Shown here piece by piece: positions 38,320 to 51,822 of a stretch of 64,000 nt of DNA. Position 1 is the stretch's first letter; each line of letters begins with the position of its first letter. The DNA lies in the NCBI RefSeq assembly GCF_905475345.1, contig NC_066589.1:6751501-6815500 (forward strand). The letters are read 5' to 3'. The DNA comes from Vespula vulgaris (taxonomy: Eukaryota > Arthropoda > Insecta > Hymenoptera > Vespidae). A program made the position numbers and the translations under genes. The notes below the pieces were generated by a model. The model saw only the letters and a program-made list of their open reading frames with translations, did no database searches and was not told the origin of the DNA.

Positions 38320-39984
38320 AGTACACGCACGTAAACGAAAGCATAGGCGGAGACGTGGGGTTGGCAGGCAGTCCAAAGCATTCAAAGGGGGTTGGATCAT
38401 GGGGATAGATCGTTGATAGAAGGGGGTGAAAGGAGGGGGTTGGACGCGATTCCATCTGCCAGCCTGTCATTCTGATACTACGTACAATGTCGGCTGTTGC
38501 CGGAGACGATCAATACATTGCAATCTATATAAAATGGCTGCAGTATTTGCTGGAGAGTCGTGAATAAAGTTACCTGCTTCTATTTCTCCATCGAATTGCG
38601 TATCGAGAATGATTCTTTCGCTTTATTGAAATCCTAAGACACGAGGAGTATGTGAAAAAATTCTTCAAAAAATTTCACGACCTCTCTTGTATATCAAACT
38701 GTAAACACGTCGCTCCTATATATAGTATAATATAATATAACAAGATTTTCTTTTATCAAGATATTATTTTATTAACAAGATTTTCTATGTTAGAATTATT
38801 TAATTTTTATTGACAAACGAAGGTACGCTTTTCCGTTGAAAAAAAATAATATTATTTCGAGAAAGGGTAAGATCCATTTCGATAAATATGGCAGATCAGT
38901 AATTTCTTATAGAATGTTTTTTGGGAGAGAGAGAAATATCGTGTTACGTTTAACGCAATGATTGTTCGAATCTGTCATGTTAATTTTGTGATGTTATTCT
39001 ACATTTGGAAATTGCACAGGGGAAAAAGTGCAGTTTAATGGCATAGATGATGAACGATTGGTTACTATCTATCTAACTCGTTTCTAGATTCATTACTCCA
39101 GGATTCATTCGAAGGGCTGTCCAAACGCGAACCCTGCCCTAAACTATACTGATATGCTTGGAGTGGGGAAAGTTACATCTGTAGAATTTATATATATATG
39201 TATATATATTATAGATTGCCGCGCGGGGTTAGAGCGCTTTGAAGAAACGTGAGATCTGCGACGTCTAGCGGCAAACTGAAGAAAGTCACTATGCAATCTA
39301 ATAGCACAGTGACATCTCTTGGAATATCTTCGAATCTCGAAAGTCAACTAAACTGTCGAGGGATGACGCCAAACTCGTCTTCCTTGGTTCTCTCAAAATT
39401 CAAAATTATTTTTTTTTGTTTTTACCATTTTGGAAATATAACACCGCTTATAACACCGCTTAATTTTTCTTCGTCGAATTTGTCACTAACAATTGTTTTT
39501 AAATGAACTTACGATACACGATTATTTATAACAGGTAAATATTTGAATTTTGTTCACATAAAAATAACACGATTCCGGCGCACAAAATAATTTTAAATAA
39601 TTTTGCTCACTGTAATCGAAGTTATCATTGAAACTGATTAAAAATCACTCTTTTTTTTCCCCAGAAAAAAACCAACGAGAAAAGAAGAAAATTTAAAAAT
39701 CCAAGAAGAAAATTCAAGTCAGACGTCGTGACCGTACAAGAGGCAGATCGTAACAGAACTAACCCAGAGAGTTTCGTGCAATAAAGGGGATCATTTCGAA
39801 TCTGTGCGTTGAAATTTATGGTTACCCCCACCAAGGCGATCCACGATTCGTGGGGCCGACTCCCTGCTAAAGGCCGGTCATTAATTTTACGTTTTGCGCG
39901 TGGACCATCGATTTCTCGCACGGAACGTGCATCCTTCTCGTAACAGTTCGCCGTTTAGTACGATTTTTCAAGTCAACTTTCCTA

Positions 39985-39986
<2 letters not shown>

Positions 39987-40035
<49 letters not shown>
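39987..40035. repeat. (TA)n tract
   Basis: Pure TA repeat. Confidence 0.9.
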
Positions 40036-40039
<4 letters not shown>

Positions 40040-41598
40040 ATCTCACAATTTTAACTTACATCCATGTGTTGCGAAGATGAGACTTTGAATGGTTTAACGT
40101 TTTACATTTGTAAATTATTTCGACGATTATTAAAAATATCAACTCTCTTTTTCTCTCTCTCTTTCTTTGCATATTAATATATTTAGACTTTTTTATTTGT
40201 ATATATATATTTTAAACGACTGTTCTATCTAGAGATCAAAATATTTAAACGATAATTGTGTTAAAAAGCATGAAAGGGCAAATGTTGAGATAAAGTAAAT
40301 TTTTGTTTTCAACGAGCGATAAAATCTATAATTTTATGGGAACTAATTCTAAGAAAAAAAAAAAAAAAATTCGTACCTAAGAATTCTTCGCAGTACTGTG
40401 ATAGTTCTTGTATTTGTATCTTCTATACTTGAAGCCGAATTTCCAGGTGATGTTGGCCATTCGCCGTGCAACGGGGATATGCTGTAGGAAAATCCTGAGG
40501 GGTGGTATTACCAACGAAATGATTTATGAGATCGGGGACCAGGTAGGGCGTCATTCAGTACCACTCTGTTCCACTCATCGTATGCTTCCGTCTCTTCGTT
40601 CTGACTCGCAACATCCATGCGTTTTTAGTTGGTCCATTTCTGTTAGAGACGGTACAACGTTCCGTCTTCATCGACGCGTCTTACTTCCTCAAAGTGTTTA
40701 ACAATGTGTAACAATCATACATACGTTATCTCGAAAGTGATCGAATGTCTTATCAATCAAGTGTCTAGCAAGAATGAGTTGGCCGTACGACATTTTTCCT
40801 CTTTCAAAGAAGACCTCCGCGGTAAGATTTAAATTGTTTGAAAAGTTGAACGATATGTAGAGTGTGTTTTTAAAATGACTAAACGTAAGGTAAGAAAATA
40901 GTTCGAAGCTAACGTAGTTTTCCATAAAAATAAAGAAAGAAAAAAAAAAGGAGGGAAAAAAGAAAAAGAAGCAAGTCAAACATTTCCTCGTTTCTTATCT
41001 TACCGTTCGATTGAAAACGCATTAACGAGGTATCGCGTGAAACTAAAAGAAAAAGAAAAGGAAAAAAAAATGAAAGAAAAAGAAAAAGAAAAAGCTTAAC
41101 CACTTTTTGCGTTTCGCTTTATATAATTTTTTTTTTCTTTCCTTTGAAACTTATGAAAAATGTAATCTTCGCGATTAAAACGAAAGAAAAAGAGAAAGGC
41201 GTAACTACTCTCCCGTTGCTGATACCTTTCCATAATTTCTCGCTACGAGTCTGAAAAAGGCATAGGCAAGAGACGACGAGGTCGTTGGTGAAATCGTGGA
41301 AAGGAAAAAAGCTTAGAGAGGGAAAAGAGGGAAATACCGAAGGCGAAGTCAAGGCAACGACGGAGACGGCTACGGGAACCCCGAAGGTTCATCAATCATC
41401 AAGAGCGAGACAATCGAATAGCGCAGCCAACCGGCGAACAGCTGTCGCTTCGTTCGGCTCTCTGACGGTACATGTTACACGTTGCTACCGTTCACGAATT
41501 CACGTTGGTTGCACCTTCGAAAACTTCTCTGCGCGCGCCTTTTCCCGTTCGCTTATGAATCGATTCGAGCCAAAGAAACGGGATACGTTACTTGCGAT

Positions 41599-41601
41599 GT
41601 A

Positions 41602-41667
<66 letters not shown>

Positions 41668-41686
41668 TGTGTGTGTGTATGTGTCT
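41599..41686. repeat. (TA)n, (GA)n and (GT)n compound repeat
   Basis: TA to 41655, GA to 41668, then GT. Confidence 0.9.
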
Positions 41687-41947
41687 GTGCACCGTCGAAT
41701 AACAAAATCGACCATCTCGATGACGAGAAAATAGTTGTTTAAAATCTTTTATATGTTTTACGAATAAATATTGTTTGATTAATGATAAATCAAATAAATC
41801 TTACTAAATTTTACGATTATCGAAAATAAATTAATATATTCTTATATACGGATACTAGAAAGTATTGTAGTAAAATGAAAAATGTAAAGTTAGAGAGTAC
41901 GGATAAAAGGATATCCAAATTAGCATTGATAGTAAATAGCTCTAGGT

Positions 41948-41950
41948 GTG

Positions 41951-41995
<45 letters not shown>

Positions 41996-42048
41996 ATATG
42001 TATATATATACACACATATATACACATATATATAAATATATATAAGCT
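41948..42048. repeat. (TG)n and (TA)n compound repeat
   Basis: Pure TG at about 41962-41991 between TA-rich flanks. Confidence 0.88.
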
Positions 42049-43381
42049 TTCCATCACAAACTCTTATATTATATTATATATTCGTAGGAGGTCGATCCTC
42101 CTCGCATCACGTTACATCATATCTCGAGCTTCGGCATCACAAGTCGATATCGTCCCTATATTGTCTGCTACGTTTCATAAATAACTCTTATATTACGAAA
42201 AAATACAATTTCAATATTACGTCCGACGGATACGCCAATATTACTCGGACGTGTGATAGATAGACCGTGAGGGTTATTGTCTTTATAAACGTATAACCAT
42301 TTGTTTTAGAAATTCATATTATACATACATACATACATAGTTATGTACGTACAAACATGATATGTTAAGAGGAATAAGGTGTGCTCCTCAAGAAGATATT
42401 GCGTCCCGACGGAAGAAAAAATATTTTTGTCGATGGTACAAAAGGAAAGAAAAACTAATGAAACGTAGAAAATATCTGCGAGAGAAGGCACAGTGAGGTG
42501 TTAGGAACGAAAATATGAACGCGCGGACCAGTATTATATTAATAACGCTCGTGCTTTTCTCCCCCTTGAGAAAAGGGACGCTTTCGCGGCAGTTTAATTA
42601 AATTTTCGTGCATTTTATACCATTTGTCGTGCTCGCATCCTGTCATCCCTTTGTCGTTCCATGCTTATTACGAGTCAGAGATCTAACGTCGACTCTTCGT
42701 CGAATCCTCCTTTCTTTCTTCGACAAAATTATTTACCAAGATGTCTACGTCGATTCGTGTGTTTACTTGAAATTCAAAACTGGATTTAAACTCATTCAAA
42801 ATCGAAAAGACCTCAAGTGGGAAAGGTAGATCCCTGTAAACACAACGTTGACCTTACCGACCTGTTAACCGAGTTTCTTGAAAGAAATATTTCTGAGCGA
42901 CAGATGGTACCGCAAGAAAGTTTCTTTACTCTTCATGCTTATATATCAATATTGACAAAGAAATTTAATTGACAAAAATTAAATATTCCGTGCGTTCCAT
43001 GTACATTACTATTTCTTTTTTTTTTATTACTACAATGAATTACGTGCGCGTCAAGTCAGTTTAATACAGATATTTAATGCAACTACAAAAAATTACGCGT
43101 GTAGATAACAATCGTATAATAGTATTACAAAAAAAATAATACGAACAAACGCATCAGATCAAACGAACTCGACGCATCAGATCAAACGATTATACTCGAT
43201 GCATTTCTTTGTATCTTATTGTAATTCAGACGAATTTTAGTAGCCTCAACAATCTCAAAAAAAATATCACTAAAAAACAAAAAGTAACGAACACGAGCAC
43301 GTGCGGTATTCAACTTATCTTAAAGCTATATGACGGCAAAAGTAAAAGAAAGAGAAACCGAAGTACACGCGATTTCTTTCT

Positions 43382-43385
<4 letters not shown>

Positions 43386-43432
<47 letters not shown>
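43386..43432. repeat. (TA)n tract
   Basis: Pure TA repeat. Confidence 0.9.
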
Positions 43433-43435
<3 letters not shown>

Positions 43436-43539
43436 TTTTTATTTTTCGTCTTGTCTTTTTTTTCTGAAAGCTAATGGAGTTTATAGGAGACGAAGAAGCG
43501 TCGATCCAAGATGGATATCTCCTTAACGCGATTATCAGA

Positions 43540-43900
43540 GAAGGCGTGGACGTAGCCAGTCAAAAGTAGCAAGCAGAGACGGGAGGGTTGTCACCCTTGT
43601 CTCTCTCCGTGCAGCGTGAGAAGCCAGCCAGCCATCTTGAATGATGTATGGCGCCGGTTACGAGGTCGACTGAGCGGCCATCACTCAACGCTGAGCTCCA
43701 CGGCTTTTGGGGACACGTCGTCGGGAACTCTCCTTCTGTCCGTCTGTCCTCTGGAGCTTCTAGTCTTGCTACCGTAACCGTTGCTGTTCCTGTCTATGCT
43801 ATCTTTCGCACTTGGCTGCCACGATAGCGGAAACGACTCGTGTTCCTTTTCAAATCTCTGTCCACCAAAAAGTGCATATATTCTTTTTTTTTCTTTTTTC
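43540..43900. promoter_or_regulatory. GC-rich island with GCCAT words, candidate Polycomb-type element or - strand exon
   Basis: The block holds AGCCATCTTG (about 43630) and GGCCATC (about 43677), which match the Pho/YY1 core GCCAT, in GC-rich DNA with (GA)/(CT)-rich words nearby. On the - strand, 43681-43861 is also open in a balanced frame ending KAVELSVE and a stop, preceded by GGTGGACAG, a possible acceptor. I cannot choose between regulatory and coding on this evidence. Confidence 0.25.
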
Positions 43901-45406
43901 ATTTTTCTTTTTCTTTTTCTTTTTTTTCATTTCTTTTTTTCTTTAACATTAGGTTGCATCCGGCAGGAGACGTTCTATTAATGTCTTTTTAAAATTTTGA
44001 CGCTTCTTTATATTTGTACAAGTGATTCTATGGAAAACAATATTCTCATTAATTTCTATCCACCTATAAATAAAATAAAGTAAAAATGACGTATTTACAC
44101 AGATACGTATATATATACGAACAAATACACACAAGACAAGAACTCATTTAATCAATTATCAAAACGATCGTAAATTAAGAGAACGAAAAATAATGGTAGT
44201 TCTTTAAAGTAATTCGATGCTATCGATAATCCGTCTGACAGGAAACATCGTCAAGATTCTACCAGCATATACCAACGTCGTTATTGTAATTAATTAACAA
44301 CGTTAATACGTAATCGTTAAGTCTTAATGGAGAAAACAGGTAGAAAGGTAAAGAGCGTTAATGCGAACTTTCACAAGAACGTAGGAAAAGTGTAACTGAA
44401 TCGCGAGAATTTTATTCTTATGGACAGGATGCTTTGTTCATAAATCGACAATTTGATAGAGGTTTAGCTTAACTTAGGGAAAGAAAGAGAAAGAGAGAGA
44501 AAAAAATGGTCGCAACTTCCACGTGACGAGCCGTCAATGACAGTGGACTGTAATCAATAACCGCATCAAGCTTACACGCATTGCTCCACACGTTTCGGTT
44601 TGGAGCCATTCTGCCTTCATCCCTTTCCCTCTCTCTTTCTCTTTCCCTCTCCCTTTCTGTCTGTATCTCTCTATCTCTCTCGTTCTCTCTGTTCCCCTAT
44701 CCATGTATTTAATATGCAATACCCCATTTACCCTATTGAATACCCCACGAATCAACTCCAAGCAGTATCCCGACCCACATTTCAACTGCTCTTCCCCTTT
44801 CCTACTTACTAATTCTTTTTTCTCTTTTTATCCAAGCTTTCTAATCCGGTCAGTTTTGAAAAACCTGTTTTTTATAGTTGTTATAATTTTGAGATATGAA
44901 TTTTAATCCTCTTTATAATTCTCTGTCTAGTCAGTTTCACATATAAAAGTGAAGACCTTTCAATATTTTTATCTTAAATCCAAGAAATCTAAATTCGTCA
45001 AATCTAATTTATAATTAATTTGTTAGAACGATTAATCGATCAATTTAAAGAAGAAAAAACAATCGAACTAAATGAACACGCAACACATCGTCCTCGTAAT
45101 AAATTCATTAACGAATAAAAATTACATCGCTGAGAGTAATACTCCCCTCTTTTGCTTTTTTTTTTTTTAAGTAAAGAAGCGATTCGAGTTTCATCGAGTA
45201 GACTTTAACATTCCGACCAATTTATAAAAGGCAACGCCTGGGTGAGCGTAACGCTTGCCGAATGAAATTATACAAGCCGTTGCAATTAATTAGTCTTAAT
45301 AAAAATTATACGAGAAATCGCAATTATAAACGATCGTTACGCGCCACCACACCATAGTTGGAGTATCGAGTAGAAAGAAACGAAACGGGGTAGGGAAAAA
45401 AAGGGG

Positions 45407-45438
45407 GAAGGAAGGAAGGAAGGAAGGAAGGAAAGAAA
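45407..45438. repeat. (GGAA)n tract
   Basis: About seven GGAA units. Confidence 0.85.
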
Positions 45439-45519
45439 GTGGAAACGTTGTGGAATGGGGTAGTCGAAGTAAAAGAAAAGAGAAGATGTGAAAGAAGCGG
45501 TTGCTGGAGAATCGACCAT

Positions 45520-45520
<1 letters not shown>

Positions 45521-45557
<37 letters not shown>

Positions 45558-45577
45558 AAGAAAGAGAGAGAGAAAGG
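45521..45577. repeat. (GA)n tract
   Basis: GA repeat with one CAAAG break. Confidence 0.88.
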
Positions 45578-46460
45578 ATGAGTCCGGTTGCCGTTGGTGC
45601 GGAAGAAAAGAGAGTCACGGGATGCTGGAAGGATGGGCAAGAGAGAGGAGACGAGGAAGGCCAGAAGGAGGGCAGAAGGGATGAAAAAAGGAGGGAAGGA
45701 GGAGAAAGGGTGGGAGGAATGGGGTGGCACGCGGTGCTTCCTCCCGAAGTACGCGCCGGCAATCCCGGGGGCCGCTTTAAATGAGTCAGCGTTTTTATGC
45801 CCCGCGATGTTGTCAAAGTGCAAACAGCGCCCGATAATATATCATCAGTTGCGCGAGCGATTCTCTCCAACCCTCAACCACCACTACCACTACCATCATC
45901 ACCTCTTCCTCCTACTCGTCTTTCTCTGAGGGCAAGAGACGTTATAAAAGTACACACCGTGGACGAACAACTGCAACGAATCGGAAAGAGAAATGTCATT
46001 ATGTGCTTATTTACGCACGATCGACAAGCCTAATGATTAAAGGCCTGCGATTAGTATCAGTCGGTCCCTTAGATTATCTTAACTTTCAGTAATTTAGTAT
46101 AATAAGAACGTCAAGTTTTCAGACTTCATTTTCGAACGTTTTTAAATGATAAGATTTATCTATCGAATACTTTCGAGTTAAATGTATACCTTTAACTGTT
46201 GTTTAAAATTTGTGGTATGTTCGAGATCAAAGATAAAGGTAGATCTTCTAATTTGTTTCTAGCTTTACGATTAGAGATACATAGATTTTCGAAACTTTCT
46301 CTCTTCCTTTTCGTTCTTTGTTTCGTTAGAATATGTCGCAAGTTGTCCATGAACTATGACTACTCCGACCGATTTTGTATGCCATTAACTTGTGCCATAA
46401 AGTTGACAAAAAAAAAAAGAAAACAGGAAGAAAGCAGATGGGTGGTCAGAAAGGAATAGA

Positions 46461-46520
46461 AAAAAAATTCCTTGAGTCCTATAAAAAAAAAATTCCTTGA
46501 GTCCTATAAAAAAAAAATCC
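46461..46520. repeat. Short tandem repeat, unit about 24 bp
   Basis: The unit AATTCCTTGAGTCCTATAAA, with a run of A between copies, occurs twice in a row, then a third truncated copy (ATCCTATAG) follows. This is a local tandem duplication. Confidence 0.7.
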
Positions 46521-47197
46521 TATAGAAAAAATCTAAAAAATCTATTCCACGAAGAAATCTTTTTTTTTTTATTACAACTAAAATATAATATGCAGCTTGA
46601 AAGTCTAATTGTTTTAAATGCAAAAAAAAAGATACATAAATAAATAAATAAACAAACAAAAACAAGTTATCAATCGATACATCCGACGGAGTGTTTCAGC
46701 GAATAGCGAAGGTTTACGGCATGACACGTCGAGTGAAAAAGATGCCGAGGTCGACGTGAATGAGGAAAAAGAGGATAGACAAGATAGCAGAAAGTAGAGA
46801 GAGAGAGAGAGAAAGAAAGATAAAGAGAGGGAGATAGAGAGAGCAGGGGTGGTAAGATTCACGGCGCGAGGGTGACTATGACGCGGGACGTCAATCGAGC
46901 TGACGGGGTTGGTACGGTGACGTTAGTTGGGGTGGGCTAACGGGTGAAGAGGGACGAGAGAGGTAGCATTCAGCCTTCCAAAGTCAAAATAACTTCCTAA
47001 ACTTTAACCTCCAGAGTATAAAAGTGGGATGCCTTTTCTATCTGCTCGCGAGGATCTCCGGCATCCGGCTTGAAGTTGACGGCCTTCTTCCACAGAGTTC
47101 GCTGAGGTTCAGCCGATAAAAACACGTCATATCCGTGGTTCTGCTTCTTGCTTCGAACCAGAGAAGGCTAGATCTTTCTCTCTAAGAAACGATCCTA

Positions 47198-47198
<1 letters not shown>

Positions 47199-47250
<52 letters not shown>

Positions 47251-47259
47251 ATTTCCCTT

Positions 47260-47290
<31 letters not shown>

Positions 47291-47294
47291 TTCT
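47199..47294. repeat. (CT)n tract
   Basis: CT repeat in two long runs with a short break near 47248. Confidence 0.92.
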
Positions 47295-48699
47295 TGGATA
47301 AAATCGCTTCTTCGAACGACCTATAATACTTGGTCGTTTCTTCTGCACCCTTCGATCGAGATCGTCTCTCATTTTCATCCTTGATACAGACTCGGACTTT
47401 TTAACGAATAACGATCGATGGATGGAGGGAAAAAAGATATTTTTTTTCAAATAGACGATCTAATCAACCATACGTTATACGAATAAAATTTTATAGTTAT
47501 GTAAAGATACGACAGGTGATTGATATTTTTCTTTTTTTAATAAGTTAAAATTTAAAAAGCGATTTGCGAAAGGTTAATTGTCGAAAACGATTATGCTTAT
47601 TATTGATCTGTATTCACATTTTAAATCTCAATCTGAGATGGGCTTAAATGTGAGGTATTACAAGATTTAAAAGTCAAAAGAAATCGGGCGAATTTGAATA
47701 ACATGTATCGATTTAGGGGAAATGTCAGTCATTTTAAGGAGGCTCAAAATCAATATGAAGAGCCGATCCGTCGATCGATTCGCTCTGAAATCTGCCCTCG
47801 TATCTCGAAGGATAAGCCATTTCTAATTAGAAGTTTCGATATGGAGGGGATGAAAAGAGAGACAGAGAGAGATTTTCTCCAATACTCACGCTTTCCACGT
47901 ATACTAGTAGCGTTCCACGTATACAAACGAGACACGAGCTTGGAAATGGAGACCCGTATCTCCGCTTTTGTATAATGTAATCTGAAAGTTTGACGGGGTC
48001 TGACTGTGGGTTGCCCCCGAAGTCAGGAAGAGGTAAGAGAAGAGGGGTGGATGGTTGGACGGTACACACACAAGAGAGTGACAGGGACAGGGGAAGTGGG
48101 AAGATGAAAGGACTTTGAGCGTTTGCCCGCGCGACTAATGTAATCTTAATAATTAAATTTTATTTTTTACAAATTTTCTATCCCATTGATATTCATTGTA
48201 TTAGAAGTTTCGAAAACTAATTTAAAACACGTACCTATCAAATGTATCTCCGATGATTATAGAAGAACTTCACAAAATTTATCCGATATTATAATGGTAT
48301 TGGTTATTATTAATACTTGACACGTAGAGATTTTGCACAAATCGATCCGTTCATGTAATATTTCATAAATATTATCTAAATAAGAGATAGAAAAGAATTT
48401 ATTTTCATACGTGATCTAATCAAATCTTACAAATGTTTTAAATAATATGGACGAAATTTATTGTGGAGTTAACGATGACTTAACGCGTTAAATGATGATA
48501 TGAAAATTGAAAAAAAAAAGACAAAAAAGAAAAAGCAAGTATCCACTGAGTGACAACTTTTCTTACATAAGACGCGCAGTTTAGGTAATTTTATGGGCGT
48601 CGATAAACATCGGTCCTTAAACAGTTAGATGCGAAACAAAACGAGACGCTGACGACGTGAGGGATAAAAGGGAGAGAGCAACACACACACATATATATA

Positions 48700-48701
48700 T
48701 C

Positions 48702-48739
<38 letters not shown>

Positions 48740-48772
48740 AGGAGAGAGAGAGAGAGAAGGAGAGAGAGATGG
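48700..48772. repeat. (GA)n tract
   Basis: GA repeat with AAGG breaks. Confidence 0.88.
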
Positions 48773-48974
48773 AATGAGAGTAAGACGGACGACATCAGGA
48801 AGGGAGGTCGGGGTTGAAGGGATTGGTTAGAATATGGGGAGATAAAAGGCAACGTGCATAGAGAGATGCTTGGGTAAGGCGATGCTCGAAGAAGAAGGAC
48901 AAGGGAAAGGACGCGAGGTGGTTTCGAGGGGGTGAAACGTGGTGTGAGCCATACTCTGAGATGTGGGGTGAGGC

Positions 48975-48976
<2 letters not shown>

Positions 48977-49040
<64 letters not shown>

Positions 49041-49042
49041 GG
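48977..49042. repeat. (GA)n tract
   Basis: GA repeat with GGGA and AAAG changes. Confidence 0.88.
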
Positions 49043-51206
49043 TGGTACTTGGTGGTTCGGTGTGGCCGGGTAAACCTTTCCCGACCCTTAGCAACGCTCT
49101 CGCGACGCGCTATCCTGCGGATAACATCAGCGCCGGCTTCAGGCCAGGAAATGAAAATCGCGCCGACACTGTTTAATTTAGATAAAAGCATATGTTACAC
49201 GCCGTCGAGTAGAGGATACCGTTCCTGGATTTCCGTCGTTTTCCAAGGAAAACGCCATTGTCTTTATCGGTATACCTTGAAATCGCTTCTTTGATAATAA
49301 AAAAGAAAAAAAAAACAGAAAAAAAAGTACGAATGAAAAGATTCACGTTTGATGATGGAAACGCATTGTTATTGCGGACTTGATATAGCGGATCAAGGAG
49401 AACAAAGATTTCTTTTTTTGTAATATAAAAGTAAAGTATATTATTGAATAAAAAATTGAATTGAAAATGAAAATATGTATTGTTGGTTGAAATTGAAAAT
49501 TGTTGCTCTCGAAAACGATCGTGTCTTTTATACCACAGTAAAAATGTTGCAATTTCGAATAATATATATTATTACCTAAGTTAGTGAAATTCCATGAGGC
49601 TATAAATCATATCCTAAGTTACTAGGACTAGGCCAGAAAAAAAATAAAAAATGTATTATACATAGAACAATTGTAAAGAATCTCGTTCTTCCATTCTATT
49701 ATTTGATAAGTATAACTGATAACTGGAGTTATAAATTTATACTCCTTGAGAACTTACACATAATTTATATTTTACAACAATAAATGACGCCATAAGAAAC
49801 ATATGATTCCGCTTAAAACACCAATTTGATCTTAAAATATATATAATCCCGTGACCTACAAAAAAAATTGACACCATACGATGTCTTCCTTCATACCAAA
49901 TAAACAATTTTTTTGTACAAGCTCTCACGAGCATAGTTCAATTTTTCTAAATATACGGGATACCCTGTATATATCAATCTCTATTACAATGTACTGTAAA
50001 TATATATTCTCAAATGAAATTTTTAACAATTTAAAAAAAAATCTTTAAACATTTTTTTTAACAATTATAAATTTTAACAACGTGTTTAAAAATATAATAT
50101 AGCTATATAAAATTTTCGATATTTTAAAAATCTTTTATATTAGTGAAAATTGAAAAGAAACTAAAGTTAAAATTATCAAGCGGTTAGATCTTAGTAATAT
50201 ACTACTGGAAGGTTGGGATCCTGGTTATAAATCTTCGAGTTGAAAGTTATTCAAACGAAAAGGAAAAGATTTTCTAAGGTTCTGGATTTAATCAGATGGA
50301 TGAACCTTCGTTTTTAAATACAATATTTTGTCATTTCAAAATAATCTTATCTGATTATTAGAATTGTTATTGTCAAATTTTCGTAATGCTTTAGCAAAAC
50401 TCTCGGTAATTTACGACATTTTGATTTTCCTTCGGTAAAGAAGATTAGGTATGGAATTGTTACCATCGTATACCTACTAATCTATGACAAAGCTTGAAAA
50501 ATTAACGTAGAAACGAAGATATTTCAAGAAGATAGATATTTATGTCATTAACCGATACAATATTATGTATTTCCTGTCTTATCTAACGTAGTCCATCTTC
50601 GTTACACAATTACTTATTACCGATCTTTTCTAGATAAAAAGTTTTAGCTAAAACTACTATTAGTTAAAAACGAAATTGTTTTACAGACGTGAAACAAAAT
50701 TTTTAGCAATAAAACAATAATAAATCAAATAATAATTTCTATTCAAAATTTAAACGAACGAGAAAGATAATGTTATACGTTCGAAAAAATTCAATAAAAG
50801 ATGATAGAATAAATCTTATACCACACACGAGATGATTTTGCAATTTTTTTTTTTTTTATCTCAACAACAACACCTTCGGACCAACCAATCGTAAGTCGAA
50901 TATCAAGAAAGAGGCTGGTTTAGCGTGACGAACGGAAAGAAGGAAAGAACGCGAGAGATCTCGCAAAGAAAAAAGTTGATTGCAAGAAAGGAATTAGCGA
51001 AAGAAAGAAGCATCGAGAGAAAGAGAAAGAGAGTTTCCGTCTTCTTCTTCTTTTTCTTTTTTTCTTGCTTTCTCTCTCTCTCTCTTCTTTTTCATCCTTC
51101 GTTTCATCGTTTTTGCCGAGCTTTCCGCGGCTTTCTTTTTCCTCATAGCGAGGATCTTTGTCTACGGAACAACTCGGCGTAGAAAAAGAGGACGTTCGAA
51201 GGAAGG

Positions 51207-51262
51207 AAAAGAGAGAAAGAGAAAGAGAGAGAAAGAGAGAGAAAGAGAGAGAAGAAGAGTAA
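51207..51262. repeat. (GAGAAA)n tract
   Basis: GA repeat with regular AAA insertions. An opposite CT tract lies at about 51068-51087. Confidence 0.8.
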
Positions 51263-51779
51263 GAGAAAGTTGGCTGGCTATGCAGGCGAAGGAAACGTAG
51301 GGAGGGGGATTGGAAGGATGGACTGGGATAGTAAGGGTTCATGGGATGGTAAGGGGATGGTAGTGGAAGGAGGGTGTGCGACGAGGGTTGGAAAAGCGTT
51401 GGTGCGGATCTGCAGACAGCTCCTTGCACGAATCGAAGAATGGCTGATTCCGAGAAGAAGGAATAGCGAGTGGAAGAAACGAAAATAGAGGAAAAAAGGA
51501 GAATCGTTCGGGTGGTTAGAAGGTGGGATATCTCCCATTGGGGTCCGAAGATGTTTGGACAGATGATGATGCTGATCAATCTTTCTATCTTTCTCTTTTT
51601 CTTTTTTTTTCTATCAACAGCGATTTTCTCTCTTCTTGATGTTTTGATGTTTATATTCTTATAATAATCGAATGTCTTACATAACGATATGAATAGAAAA
51701 TTTGTTTGAATACTTTGGAATACAAATTTTGAATATATATATATATTTGTACTTACGTTACGTTACACATGTATATATG

Positions 51780-51822
<43 letters not shown>
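51780..51822. repeat. (TA)n tract
   Basis: TA repeat. Confidence 0.9.

Larger units (their letters stand above)
35030..43500. other. Intergenic spacer between mir-993 and zen, middle part
   Basis: No gene is recognised. A complex island lies at 37160-37490, listed separately. Open frame 40408-40701 includes a segment framed like an exon (40447-40542, AG before and GTAGGG after). GC-richer islands lie at 38330-38480 and 41330-41590. A short direct repeat ACGCATCAGATCAAACGA lies at 43149-43166 and 43172-43189. The remainder is AT-rich DNA and repeats. Confidence 0.55.

Noticed and set aside
41817..42184. Frames over TG/TA repeats near 42 kb
   Set aside because: Their sequence is Tyr/Ile/Val/Cys repeat translation.
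45296..45870. Frames of 175-177 codons on - near 45.3-45.9 kb
   Set aside because: Open only because of CT and TTCC repeats; Ser/Leu/Phe/Pro-rich without a domain.
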